Of a DNA stretch of 49,895 nt, positions 8,709-16,494 are shown piece after piece. The notes below the pieces were generated by a model, which was not told the origin of the DNA, made no database searches, and worked only from the letters and a program-made list of their open reading frames with translations. The stretch is from Haloimpatiens lingqiaonensis (GTDB lineage: Bacteria; Bacillota; Clostridia; Clostridiales; Clostridiaceae): positions 1-49,895 of the forward strand of contig NZ_CABDWS010000015.1 in NCBI RefSeq assembly GCF_901447495.1. The letters run 5' to 3'. The translations under genes were made by a program, and so were the position numbers. The stretch's first letter is position 1, and every line of letters starts with the position of its first letter.

Positions 8709-10095
8709 TTACTATTTTCCCCGCTCTCTTAAAAGCGTAGTTTATTTCAAAAGTATTTGTTGACTCATAAATCTGCTCTTTCTGACCACCTAATGAAATT
8801 CCTCTTAAATAAAAATCTCTTAAATTATTGTTACTCTTTACATTTTCCAACCTTATATATCTATTTTTAGGATTAGTTGTAGTAAATACAATAGATTCTT
8901 TATTTAATTTTTCTAATGCTCTTAGATTATGTGATGTAAAAATAAATTGACCTTTTGCATTTTCTTGTAGTACATTCAATATTTCTCCTAGTAAGTATTC
9001 AAAAACACCTGCATCTAATTCATCCACTGCTAAGCAAATTGTTCTATTATTATACATTGCTATTATGGCACTTAAAATTGATATTATCTTCTTGATACCT
9101 TCTGATTCATATCTTAAAGGAATTCTTTTTTCTTCTCTAATAGAAACTAGTTCTATACTCATTTTCATGTTTCCATTTTCATCTAATTCGTTTCCATAGT
9201 TAACAATATCTATATTTAATCCTGGAACAATTACATTAATAACAATATTTATTTGATTTTTAATCTTAGTAAGTAAGCTATATGTTTTTTCTGATACATT
9301 TGATTTTTTAAATAAAGCAAAACAATCTCCTGCAATTACATTTTCTTCATTCTCAAATCTGAAAGTAAATGGAATTAATTGATTCATATTTATTATACCT
9401 AGTTGTTCATTATCAATAACAAACAAATTTATTCTTGCAAAGTTATTCAAACTTACTATTATATTACTGTAATTGACATTATTCTTAAAACCACCATCAA
9501 ATATATTTATGCTCTCATCACTAAATATAAATGATTTCTTTTCTTTTTTAGCTAATGTCTTTGCTACACTTAAATTAACTAAATTATCTTTATTCGAATT
9601 TATTAGTTCGTTATATTTATTCATAGGTCTAAATATTGTTTTCATATCATCATTATCTGAATCAATTATTTTAGTTTTTTTAGTTCCTTCATTTAAAGAA
9701 GCATAACTTAAAGTTTCCCTACATATTTCAGCAATGCTGTCATCTATATTTTTTCTTATTTCTAAATCATAATATGCTAAAAATCTTTCATCATTATGCT
9801 CAATTAAAAATACAAATTTTAATACACATTTATTACTAGTTGCTGATATAAGATTTATTGTATTTTTAGGTAACTTGTCACCTGACATTACAACTTTTAA
9901 TATGCTTAATGCATTAATCAATGCTGTTTTACCTGAACCATTTTGCCCATATATACCTAGTATATCAGCTGCGTAATTATTATTTTGTATATCTTTTTTT
10001 ATATTATTATAACTCTTTAACGATATTTTTCCATTTTCAACATTCTTAAAACATACTAATTGTATTTCTTGTAATCTCACAATAGTATTCTTCAT
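8698..10095 (-). CDS. AAA_15/AAA_21-type (OLD-like) ATPase of a probable defence pair
   Basis: 465 residues counted from the ATG at 10095, which has GGAGG 8 bases upstream; upstream in-frame codons lack such a site. It is an SMC/ABC-like ATPase: Walker A GIYGQNGSGKTAL (47-59), an ABC-signature-like ESEGIKK (330-336), Walker B ICLAVDEL (353-360) and a switch histidine FTSHN (386-390). A C-terminal FYLRGISLGGQKEQIYEST segment follows. This layout matches the ATPases that pair with TOPRIM or other nucleases in phage-defence modules (OLD class, AriA, RloA); the exact subfamily is not recognised. It has its own promoter and overlaps the TOPRIM gene by 11 bases. It sits between hsdS and hsdR, an arrangement known for restriction-linked cargo genes. 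Confidence 0.75.
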   Translation of the reverse strand: MKNTIVRLQEIQLVCFKNVENGKISLKSYNNIKKDIQNNNYAADILGIYGQNGSGKTALINALSILKVVMSGDKLPKNTINLISATSNKCVLKFVFLIEHNDERFLAYYDLEIRKNIDDSIAEICRETLSYASLNEGTKKTKIIDSDNDDMKTIFRPMNKYNELINSNKDNLVNLSVAKTLAKKEKKSFIFSDESINIFDGGFKNNVNYSNIIVSLNNFARINLFVIDNEQLGIINMNQLIPFTFRFENEENVIAGDCFALFKKSNVSEKTYSLLTKIKNQINIVINVIVPGLNIDIVNYGNELDENGNMKMSIELVSIREEKRIPLRYESEGIKKIISILSAIIAMYNNRTICLAVDELDAGVFEYLLGEILNVLQENAKGQFIFTSHNLRALEKLNKESIVFTTTNPKNRYIRLENVKSNNNLRDFYLRGISLGGQKEQIYESTNTFEINYAFKRAGKIVNEE

Positions 10096-10115
10096 ATACA
10101 TCCCTCCTTCATATA

Positions 10116-10144
10116 AATATATCATTTAAGGTTATATTTTTCAA
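10116..10144 (-). promoter_or_regulatory. Extended -10 sigma-A promoter for the ATPase-TOPRIM pair
   Basis: On the minus strand TTGAAA (10144-10139) and TATATT (10121-10116) are separated by exactly 17 bases. A TG one base ahead of the -10 makes it an extended -10. It lies about 20 bases upstream of the ATPase start, so the pair can be transcribed independently of hsdM-hsdS. Confidence 0.65.
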
Positions 10145-10206
10145 TAATTCGATACATTTTGTACCGATTTTCTTTTATATTTTCCTCATTCATATTATTA
10201 TTCTTT

Positions 10207-10341
10207 TTATTGTTTTTTATTCATTAAACTAAATATATTTTCTAAATTACTCTCCCATAACTTATGAAGTTCAACTTCCTTTGAAAAAGACCTTTCTTTT
10301 ATCTCTTCTAAGCTATTTCCATCTATTTTATATAAAAACAT
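10207..10341 (-). pseudogene. N-terminal stump of a DUF5655-like nuclease gene
   Basis: A 44-codon frame begins with ATG, has AAGGAAG 8 bases upstream, and starts 17 bases after hsdS ends. It reads MFLYKIDGNSLEEIKERSF, then a charged helix and NLENIFSLMNKKQ-stop. The pattern matches the first 40 or so residues of DUF5655/PD-(D/E)XK proteins that often follow hsdS. In those proteins the NLE..FGL helix leads into the nuclease domain. Here the domain is gone and the sequence runs into the ATPase promoter. The stump is probably left by replacement of the gene body with the ATPase-TOPRIM module. Family assignment is from memory of related proteins. Confidence 0.5.
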
Positions 10342-10358
10342 ATTACAATCTTCCTTTT

Positions 10359-11678
10359 CTAAACCTTAACTCTAATTTTTCCTGTTAGAAGTTGCTGCAT
10401 TAAGGCTTTTTTAAGTTGTTCTAATTTTGCCTTTTTATTTTTGTATTCCTCTATTTGAGTGTCTACTGATGATATGATATTAGCTATCTTATTTTGTTCA
10501 TCAAGAAATGGTAGTTGTATTTTTAACTCCCCATACTCATTGCTATTGATTCCTGGTTGACCACTTCTAGTAGACATAACTTTAACCCAATCCCAATACC
10601 TTTTAGTTTGTAATACATATTTTATATAATTTTCATTTGCTGATTCCTTATTAATTCTAAATCTAATTAAGAAACCTGCATAAACTAACTCACCATCATT
10701 AACATTATATACATATGATTTGCCAGTTGTATTTCCTGTTCTTGCAAAAACAATGTCTCCTTGTTTTAAGATAAAGTTTTCATATTCACTTTCTTCAAAT
10801 CCTCTAATCTCATTATTAAGTAACCTACTGTCTTCTCCTATATCTGTTATTCTTAAATATCTCGGCTTTCCTTGAACATATTCTGTAGCAGAAGCACCTA
10901 TGCCATATTCTCCTTTGGTTAAACTTAAATTAAGTAAATTTTTTACTTCCCACTCCACAGGAATTTCCCCAATTTCCGTCTTCTTAAACTCTGTATGTCC
11001 TATTCCCTTAGTTAAAAGCCTCTGCATTAATCCCTTCTTTAATTCCTTAGTCTTTTCTATAAGTTTATCTGTATCATCTATTTGAGAATCTACAGTAGAA
11101 AGAATTTCTGCTATTTTTTGTTGTTCTTTTAGCGATGGAAATGGTACTTTAAAATTATTCAAATTATCAGTTGTTATTTGATTTATAGTTGCTCCAAGAT
11201 TATTATATATTTGCCTTTTTAACATATATGAATTAAATACTTGGAATAAAAACTTATTATGCTGCCCTCTATATATTGTCATAAATGCCCCAAACGAATT
11301 TCCTACAGCACTTTTATCTATTAATGCACATTTACCTATTAAATCCTTACTTCCATTTCTTGAACAAATTAATATATCATTTTCTTTTGTTATAAGTTTT
11401 TCTGGAATTTTTTTATTAACATACTTATTATTATTGAATACTAGTCTATTTTCTTTAATATTAGATGATCTTAAAACTAGTACCCCATCTTCATCAACTA
11501 AATCATCTGGCGAATAAGTAAGGCCAATTATACTTTCCCCTAACTCTTTTAGTTTTCTAACTTCCCATTCTTCAGGTATCCATCCCAATTCTGTTTTCTT
11601 ATATCCTTCCTTACAATTGTGCATTGTCAATTGTGCATTGTGAATTGTTTTACCTTCTTTCACATTCTCCACCCTCAC
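10359..11678 (-). CDS. hsdS: Type I restriction-modification specificity subunit
   Basis: HsdS sets the DNA target by two target-recognition domains (TRDs) and assembles with HsdM. TRD1 spans about residues 30-185 and TRD2 about 240-400. Each is followed by a helical spacer of the form EQ.KIA.I.S.VD.QI (KEQQKIAEILSTVDSQID near 188-205 and DEQNKIANIISSVDTQIE near 400-418). Each TRD is preceded by TE.G.IP.EWEV. The start is uncertain. A GTG at 11678 is in frame, but its first 20 or so residues are encoded by a 14-base tandem repeat and by the tail of a decayed upstream gene. The GTG at 11663 has a better-placed purine-rich site. Family members normally begin close to YKKTELGWIPEEWE. Confidence 0.9.
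   Translation of the reverse strand: MRVENVKEGKTIHNAQLTMHNCKEGYKKTELGWIPEEWEVRKLKELGESIIGLTYSPDDLVDEDGVLVLRSSNIKENRLVFNNNKYVNKKIPEKLITKENDILICSRNGSKDLIGKCALIDKSAVGNSFGAFMTIYRGQHNKFLFQVFNSYMLKRQIYNNLGATINQITTDNLNNFKVPFPSLKEQQKIAEILSTVDSQIDDTDKLIEKTKELKKGLMQRLLTKGIGHTEFKKTEIGEIPVEWEVKNLLNLSLTKGEYGIGASATEYVQGKPRYLRITDIGEDSRLLNNEIRGFEESEYENFILKQGDIVFARTGNTTGKSYVYNVNDGELVYAGFLIRFRINKESANENYIKYVLQTKRYWDWVKVMSTRSGQPGINSNEYGELKIQLPFLDEQNKIANIISSVDTQIEEYKNKKAKLEQLKKALMQQLLTGKIRVKV
11615..11648. repeat. 14-base tandem repeat inside the hsdS 5' end
   Basis: AATTGTGCATTGTC, AATTGTGCATTGTG and a partial AATTGT follow one another (2.4 units) on the plus strand. Read on the minus strand they encode the low-information TIHNAQLTMHNC of the annotated HsdS N-terminus. 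This suggests spacer DNA that became part of the frame. Confidence 0.7.
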
Positions 11679-11775
11679 TTCTAACTATTTTCATATTCTT
11701 TAAATCTATAACTGCTCCTATTTCTTTTAAAAAATCCATTCCTACAATTCCATTAATATCAAATCCATAATCCAT
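11650..11775 (-). pseudogene. C-terminal remnant of a retropepsin-like aspartic protease
   Basis: A 41-residue frame, MDYGFDINGIVGMDFLKEIG followed by AVIDLKNMKIV, matches the final segment of small retropepsin-like proteases. There the flap-to-C-terminus reads INGI.G.DFL...GA.IDL. The catalytic DTG segment and everything before it are missing; a stop lies three codons upstream. It begins 15 bases after the 87-residue gene and runs 29 bases into the hsdS frame. The intact protease is commonly found beside that small gene, so an internal deletion is the likely cause. Confidence 0.5.
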
Positions 11776-11789
11776 ACTTCAATTCAAGA

Positions 11790-12050
11790 TTAACCATTTT
11801 TTCTTACTCCAATCCATGCTCTTTCTTCTATTGTTAATTCTTCATTACTTGTGTTGTAAACATACAGTTCTCTACTTTTTTCCTTCTTATGTCTTTCTGC
11901 ATATTCTTTTAAAGCATCATTTCGATTTTCATAAACATTTATTACAGCCATGTCTTCAACTATTCTCATACCATCTTTTGAATATGCCTCTATAGCCTCA
12001 AATAATATCCACTTATCTTTATATAACTTTCTTACATCATTCCACTTCAC
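11790..12050 (-). CDS. Conserved small protein of unknown function
   Basis: 86 residues from a GTG at 12050, with AGGAGG 7 bases upstream; a TTG one codon earlier is too close to that site. The sequence VKWNDVRKLYKDKWILFEAI, then DGMRIVEDMAVINVYENRNDA and a C-terminal ERAWIGVR suggests a compact alpha/beta fold without membrane or signal segments. I recall relatives encoded directly upstream of a small retropepsin-like protease in clostridia; here that partner survives only as a stump. It lies between hsdM and hsdS, so it is either cargo or was trapped there by rearrangement. Function unknown. Confidence 0.7.
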   Translation of the reverse strand: MKWNDVRKLYKDKWILFEAIEAYSKDGMRIVEDMAVINVYENRNDALKEYAERHKKEKSRELYVYNTSNEELTIEERAWIGVRKNG

Positions 12051-12112
12051 CAAAACCCCTCCTAACTTCTAATTTCTCACTTGTCACTCCTAACTTGTAA
12101 ACTTGCCAATAT

Positions 12113-13630
12113 CTAAATTCCGTCAAATCCAAGGTCCTCAAGATATCCATTCAATTTCTCTTCATTATCAATAATCTTAAACTTTAATTCTCTTATATCT
12201 TGCAGAACTAAATCTATATCAATTTCTTCTTCTTCCTCTGATGTATCTACATATCTGCTTATATTTAAATTATAATCATTTTCCTCTATAGTCTTTAACT
12301 CAACCACCTCTGCATATTTTTCTACTACTTCAAAATTATCAAAGGTTTTAATTATCTTTTCTACATCCTCATCTCTTAATTTATTTTTATTTCCGTCCTT
12401 AACAAATCCTGCTGATGCATCTATAAACAGAACTTTACCTTTTCTATTTTCAGCCTTATCCTTATTTATTATAAGTAATGCTGCTGGTATTCCAGTGCCG
12501 TAGAATATATTTTGTGGTAGTCCTATTACTGCTTCTATTAAATCGTCCTTTAATATAGACGTTCTTATCTTGCCTTCTGCTCCACCTCTGAATAATACTC
12601 CATGTGGTACTACTGTACCCATTCTTCCCTTCGAGTTTAAACTTGCTATCATATGCTCAACAAAGGCTAAATCTCCATAGGATTTTGGTGGTATACCATA
12701 TACAAATCTTCCATAGACGTCTGTTTTTGCTTCATCTATTCCCCAGTTCTTTAAGGAAAATGGAGGGTTTGCAAGTACCACGTCAAAGGTCTTTAATACT
12801 CCACCATTAGTGTGCTTTGGTTCTCTTATAGTATCTCCTTTTTTTATATCCGCTCCTGTGGCATCATGAAATAGCATATTCATCTTACATATAGCCCAAG
12901 TAGAAAGGTTTATTTCCTGGCCATTTAAAGATACATTCTTAGGATTTCCCTGATGCTGTTCTATGTAATGGGTTGAGTGTATAAGCATACCGCCTGAACC
13001 TGTAGTTGGATCATATACCGACTCTCCTTCTTTTGGTTTAACAATCCCAACCAATGTCTTAACTACTTGCTCTGGAGTATAAAATTCTCCACCTTTAGCC
13101 CCACCTTGGTCTGCAAACTGCTTAATCAAATACTCATAAGCATTACCTAATATATCTTTATTTTCTAGGTTATCATTTGCTAATGACACTTCATTAAAAA
13201 GGAATAAAAGTTGTGATAACTTTTTGTCTGGTACTCTTTCCTTATCATTATAATTAGCCGTAGTAAGAACCCCTACTAATTCTGCATTTTTAGGTTCATC
13301 TTCTATTGATTTAAATGCCTTATCAAGCTCTGGCCCTATATTTAATGTTAAATCTTTTAATTTTGACCATCGTGCTCTTTCCGGTACATAAAAGTTTTCA
13401 TAGATTGATGGATCTTCTATTAATAGATTTACCTCTTCCTCTGGTAGCCCCATTGTGGCAAATTCTTCTCTCTTCTTCTTTTGCTCTATTTCAAATTGGT
13501 CATTCATTCTCTTTAAAAATAATAATCCAAATATATAATCCATATATTGTGCAGCATTAAGTTCTCCTCTAAGAATATCAGCTGCATCCCATAGTGTTTT
13601 CTCTAATTTTTGCTGTGTAAGTTTCTCCAT
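12113..13630 (-). CDS. hsdM: Type I restriction-modification N6-adenine methyltransferase subunit
   Basis: HsdM methylates adenine in the target chosen by HsdS, using S-adenosylmethionine. It is 505 residues from the ATG at 13630, which has GAGGTG 5 bases upstream. Residues 1-140 are the helical HsdM N-terminal domain. The cofactor motif DPTTGSGG is at 207-214 and the catalytic NPPF at 288-291, both intact. It is the first gene of the locus, just downstream of the tRNA-Thr gene. With hsdR broken and hsdM/hsdS open, the locus may now methylate without restricting. Confidence 0.92.
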   Translation of the reverse strand: MEKLTQQKLEKTLWDAADILRGELNAAQYMDYIFGLLFLKRMNDQFEIEQKKKREEFATMGLPEEEVNLLIEDPSIYENFYVPERARWSKLKDLTLNIGPELDKAFKSIEDEPKNAELVGVLTTANYNDKERVPDKKLSQLLFLFNEVSLANDNLENKDILGNAYEYLIKQFADQGGAKGGEFYTPEQVVKTLVGIVKPKEGESVYDPTTGSGGMLIHSTHYIEQHQGNPKNVSLNGQEINLSTWAICKMNMLFHDATGADIKKGDTIREPKHTNGGVLKTFDVVLANPPFSLKNWGIDEAKTDVYGRFVYGIPPKSYGDLAFVEHMIASLNSKGRMGTVVPHGVLFRGGAEGKIRTSILKDDLIEAVIGLPQNIFYGTGIPAALLIINKDKAENRKGKVLFIDASAGFVKDGNKNKLRDEDVEKIIKTFDNFEVVEKYAEVVELKTIEENDYNLNISRYVDTSEEEEEIDIDLVLQDIRELKFKIIDNEEKLNGYLEDLGFDGI

Positions 13631-13742
13631 TTCGTCACCTCTTAACAATATTTTGTAATTTAATTTTAACACTTTATTCTTTTATACTCTAGGTATTTTA
13701 GTTACATTAAATTTTTCCACTTTAATTAATCCTGAAAATTTA

Positions 13743-13774
13743 AAAGGCTCAAACTAAAATTAGCTTGAACCTTT
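13743..13774 (-). terminator. Terminator after tRNA-Thr
   Basis: On the minus strand AAAGGTTCAAGC and GTTTGAGCCTTT pair (with G-U pairs) around an 8-base loop, then TTTTA follows. It lies 25 bases past the tRNA 3' end and separates it from hsdM. Confidence 0.7.
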
Positions 13775-13798
13775 GATATTAAATATTCCATAAACTTC

Positions 13799-13874
13799 TG
13801 GTGCTCCCGACAGGATTTGAACCTGCGGCCTACTGATTACGAATCAGTTGCGCTACCAGCTGCGCTACAGGAGC
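13799..13874 (-). tRNA. tRNA-Thr, anticodon CGU
   Basis: 76 bases with encoded CCA. The acceptor stem GCTCCTG pairs with CGGGAGC. The D arm is present. The anticodon stem ACTGA/TCAGT encloses the 7-base loop TTCGTAA, giving anticodon CGT (reads ACG, threonine). The T arm GGTTCAAATCC is standard. The restriction island begins directly on its 3' side, a common integration position, though I found no duplicated tRNA end. Confidence 0.93.
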
Positions 13875-14002
13875 ATTACCAGAATATTTTATCATATTAT
13901 GATAATTTTTTCAAATTCACCAAGAACTTAATGTAAAAATAAAACTACCTTATTTAAAGAAATTATTTATATATGAACTGAAAAATCACACTTTAAGGGA
14001 AT

Positions 14003-14080
14003 AAAAAAATTGTAATTGAGGACTATTGAACTAGCTTTAGAACTTCTTATGTTTGAGGATTTCCCCCCCACAATTTTTTT
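14003..14080. terminator. Long-loop inverted repeat downstream of the EamA gene
   Basis: AAAAAAATTGT (14003-14013) and ACAATTTTTTT (14070-14080) pair over 11 bp around 56 bases that include a run of eight C residues. It sits at the end of the minus-strand transporter gene and resembles the other A-tract/T-tract pairs in this window. Terminator function is uncertain. The rest of 13875-14079 holds nothing recognisable. Confidence 0.4.
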
Positions 14081-14940
14081 TACTTTATCAATACGGTTGC
14101 CACAATAACCAATACAATCCCTATGGCCTGAGTAACAGAAACCGTTTCTCCTAAAAATAAAAATGCCATAAGAACAGCACTAGGTACTTCTAGGTTTGCT
14201 ATGATAGAAACCTTAAGGGCACCTATGTATGATATAGCTGCGTATAAAAGTGTAAGAGGTATTACTTCACAAAACACTGCAAGAATTATTATAGAACTTA
14301 TGCCCTTTACACTTAGAGAACTTAAAATTGAATAGGTCAAAGGCTTATATATCAAAAGTGCCATTAGAGAAAATAAAGTAGAATATGCATTTATGGTAAG
14401 TGGCGGTACATTTTCTAGTTTATTTTCGGTAAATATATTCATAAAAGCGTAAAAAACAGCACATAAAATTCCGTACATTATTCCTTTTATGGAGTACTGT
14501 ATTTCACCACCTAAAAGTTCTAAGGTAAGAATGCATCCAAAGAAAGCTAATGCCACTGCTAAAGACTTCTTTAGTGTAACTTTTTCTTTTTTAAATATTG
14601 TTGAATAAAAAAACACCATTACAGGATAAGTGTAAAGTAGTATAGTAACTAGTGGAACTGGAAGATATTCAAAAGCCTTGTAGTAAAATACGGTCATAAA
14701 TGTATTACCTACTACCCCCATTATGGCTAGATTTATAAGGGTTTTCTTATTAACCTTCACCTGGTTCTTATTTTTAATCATTATTAAAGTAAACATTATT
14801 ATAATGGCAAATATGTATTGTATGGTTAAAAGACTTACAGATTCCAAACCAGTGCTATAAGCATATTTAATAAATAAGCCAGCACTTCCAAATAGTACTG
14901 CAGATATTACTGAGTATATGTACCCTTTTTTTATAAAAAT
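14080..14940 (-). CDS. EamA/DMT-family transporter with a non-standard start
   Basis: Drug/metabolite-transporter family membrane protein with ten expected helices in two EamA repeats; the second begins near IKGIMYGILCAVFYAFMNIF. Substrate unknown. An ordinary start codon gives only 255 residues (TTG at 14847) and removes the first helix. The frame continues upstream without a stop and encodes the missing helix (KKGYIYSVISAVLFGSAGLF, then IKY), giving the usual length of about 285 residues. The only start candidates there are ATT at 14940, with GGGAG 9 bases upstream, and ATA at 14934; neither is ATG, GTG or TTG. It may use a rare AUU start or have lost its ATG to an ATA mutation. Confidence 0.75.
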   Translation of the reverse strand: MFIKKGYIYSVISAVLFGSAGLFIKYAYSTGLESVSLLTIQYIFAIIIMFTLIMIKNKNQVKVNKKTLINLAIMGVVGNTFMTVFYYKAFEYLPVPLVTILLYTYPVMVFFYSTIFKKEKVTLKKSLAVALAFFGCILTLELLGGEIQYSIKGIMYGILCAVFYAFMNIFTENKLENVPPLTINAYSTLFSLMALLIYKPLTYSILSSLSVKGISSIIILAVFCEVIPLTLLYAAISYIGALKVSIIANLEVPSAVLMAFLFLGETVSVTQAIGIVLVIVATVLIK

Positions 14941-15002
14941 TTTATGATTCTCCCTTCATCCTATTGATTGTAGTAAATAATTATATATTCAGCTTTCGCA
15001 GT

Positions 15003-15138
15003 TATAAACAGAGCTCTAACCTTCAGATGGAGTTTTTACTCCAACTGAAGGTTAGAGCTCGTTATCCAGGGACGTAGCTTCCGTTATCTCCCACTTTGTT
15101 AGAAGTGGGAGTGTTACGGCAGGTAGTCATCGGATAAA
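15003..15138 (+). repeat. 136-bp structured repeat, copy 2
   Basis: Nearly identical to 2601-2736. Here hairpin A is perfect over 13 + 6 bp: CTCTAACCTTCAG pairs with CTGAAGGTTAGAG, and TGGAGT with ACTCCA. Its 3' end lies 5 bases beyond the dnaB stop codon. In the middle stem one arm has changed to CTTCCGT without a matching change in ACGGCAG. Confidence 0.85.
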
Positions 15139-15143
15139 TTTAA

Positions 15144-16481
15144 TTATTGCTCTTGATGTATTATATCTAGCCTTGCAAATTTACTGTATTGTCCAAGCCA
15201 TCCTAATTTAACAGTACCTGTTGGACCGTTTCTTTGCTTTGCTATTATACATTCTGCCACATTTTTGTCCTCTGTTTCCTTATTGTAGTATTCATCTCTA
15301 TAAAGAAACATAACTACGTCTGCGTCCTGCTCTATAGACCCAGATTCTCTAAGGTCTGAAAGCATTGGCCTGTGGTCAGCTCTTTGCTCCGGAGCACGTG
15401 ATAACTGTGATAGTGCTATAACTGGGCACTTCATCTCTTTTGCCAGGGCTTTTATAGATCTAGAAATCTCTGAAACCTCCTGCTGTCTGCTTTCACTTCC
15501 ACTACTTCCACTCATAAGCTGCAAGTAGTCTATTACAATAAGATCTATTCCATGTTCCAGTTTAAGTCTTCTGCATTTAGATCTCATTTCCATAACTGAA
15601 ACCCCAGCTGTATCATCTATATATATATTTGCAGCTGCCAAAGGGCCTGATGCCTTAGCTATGTTTTCCCAATCCTTGTCCTCTAAATCTCCCGTTCTAA
15701 GTTTCAGCATATCCACATTGGCTTCTGCACATAAAAGCTTATATGCCAGCTGTTCCTTAGACATTTCTAGAGAGAATATAGCTACACTTTTGCCCCCTCT
15801 TAATGCTGCGTATTGAGCTATGTTAAGAGCAAAAGTAGTTTTTCCCATGGAAGGTCTTGCAGCTATTAGGATCATATCTCCCCTTTGAAATCCTGAAGTT
15901 TTGCCATCTAATTCAGGAAATCCTGTAGGAACCCCTGTTATCTCTCCCTTATTATTAAAAAGTCTTTCTATTTCTAAAAATCCTCTTTCTAATACTGTGT
16001 TCATAGGTTCAAAATCACTGGTAGTTCTATTTTCTGCAATGTTAAATATTCTTCTTTCTGCTAAATCTATTACATTTTCTACAGCTCCACTGTTCTTATA
16101 GCTCTCTTCTATTATTTCAGTAGAAGACTGTATAAGCTTTCTTAAAATTGATTTATCCTTGACTATTTTTACATGTGAAGTCAAGTTAGCTGTAGTAGGT
16201 ACGGAGTTACTTATTTCACTTATATAAGATATACCCCCACACTCCTCTAAGTTTCCACTAGCTCTCAGATGTTCTATCAAGGTTATCATATCTACAGGTG
16301 TATCCTGTTGAAATAAGTGATATATTGCTCCAAAAAGCACCTTGTGATGGTCCTTATAGAAATCCTCTGCATTTAATGTTTCAGTGGCCTCAGCTATGGC
16401 AGCCTTATCTATAAACATGGAACCTATAACTGCCTGTTCCGCTTCTATATTATGAGGTAAACTCCTAAGAGGCATCTCCAT
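15144..16481 (-). CDS. dnaB: Replicative DNA helicase DnaB
   Basis: Hexameric 5'-3' helicase of the replication fork (called DnaC in Bacillus). 445 residues, normal length. Residues about 1-110 are the primase-interacting N-terminal domain. The RecA-like domain has Walker A ARPSMGKTTF (about 209-218), Walker B IDLIVIDYLQLM and the DNA-binding loop ending SRQQEVSEISR. The last residues, AKQRNGPTGTV, form the arginine-finger region. It lies 13 bases after lonC in the same direction, so they probably share a transcript. A structured repeat abuts its 3' end. Confidence 0.97.
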   Translation of the reverse strand: MEMPLRSLPHNIEAEQAVIGSMFIDKAAIAEATETLNAEDFYKDHHKVLFGAIYHLFQQDTPVDMITLIEHLRASGNLEECGGISYISEISNSVPTTANLTSHVKIVKDKSILRKLIQSSTEIIEESYKNSGAVENVIDLAERRIFNIAENRTTSDFEPMNTVLERGFLEIERLFNNKGEITGVPTGFPELDGKTSGFQRGDMILIAARPSMGKTTFALNIAQYAALRGGKSVAIFSLEMSKEQLAYKLLCAEANVDMLKLRTGDLEDKDWENIAKASGPLAAANIYIDDTAGVSVMEMRSKCRRLKLEHGIDLIVIDYLQLMSGSSGSESRQQEVSEISRSIKALAKEMKCPVIALSQLSRAPEQRADHRPMLSDLRESGSIEQDADVVMFLYRDEYYNKETEDKNVAECIIAKQRNGPTGTVKLGWLGQYSKFARLDIIHQEQ

Positions 16482-16494
16482 ATATCATTTCTCC

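Noticed and set aside
13799-13874. Plus-strand tRNA with anticodon ACG
   Set aside because: The D arm, T arm and CCA end are correct only on the minus strand, which gives the loop TTCGTAA and anticodon CGU.
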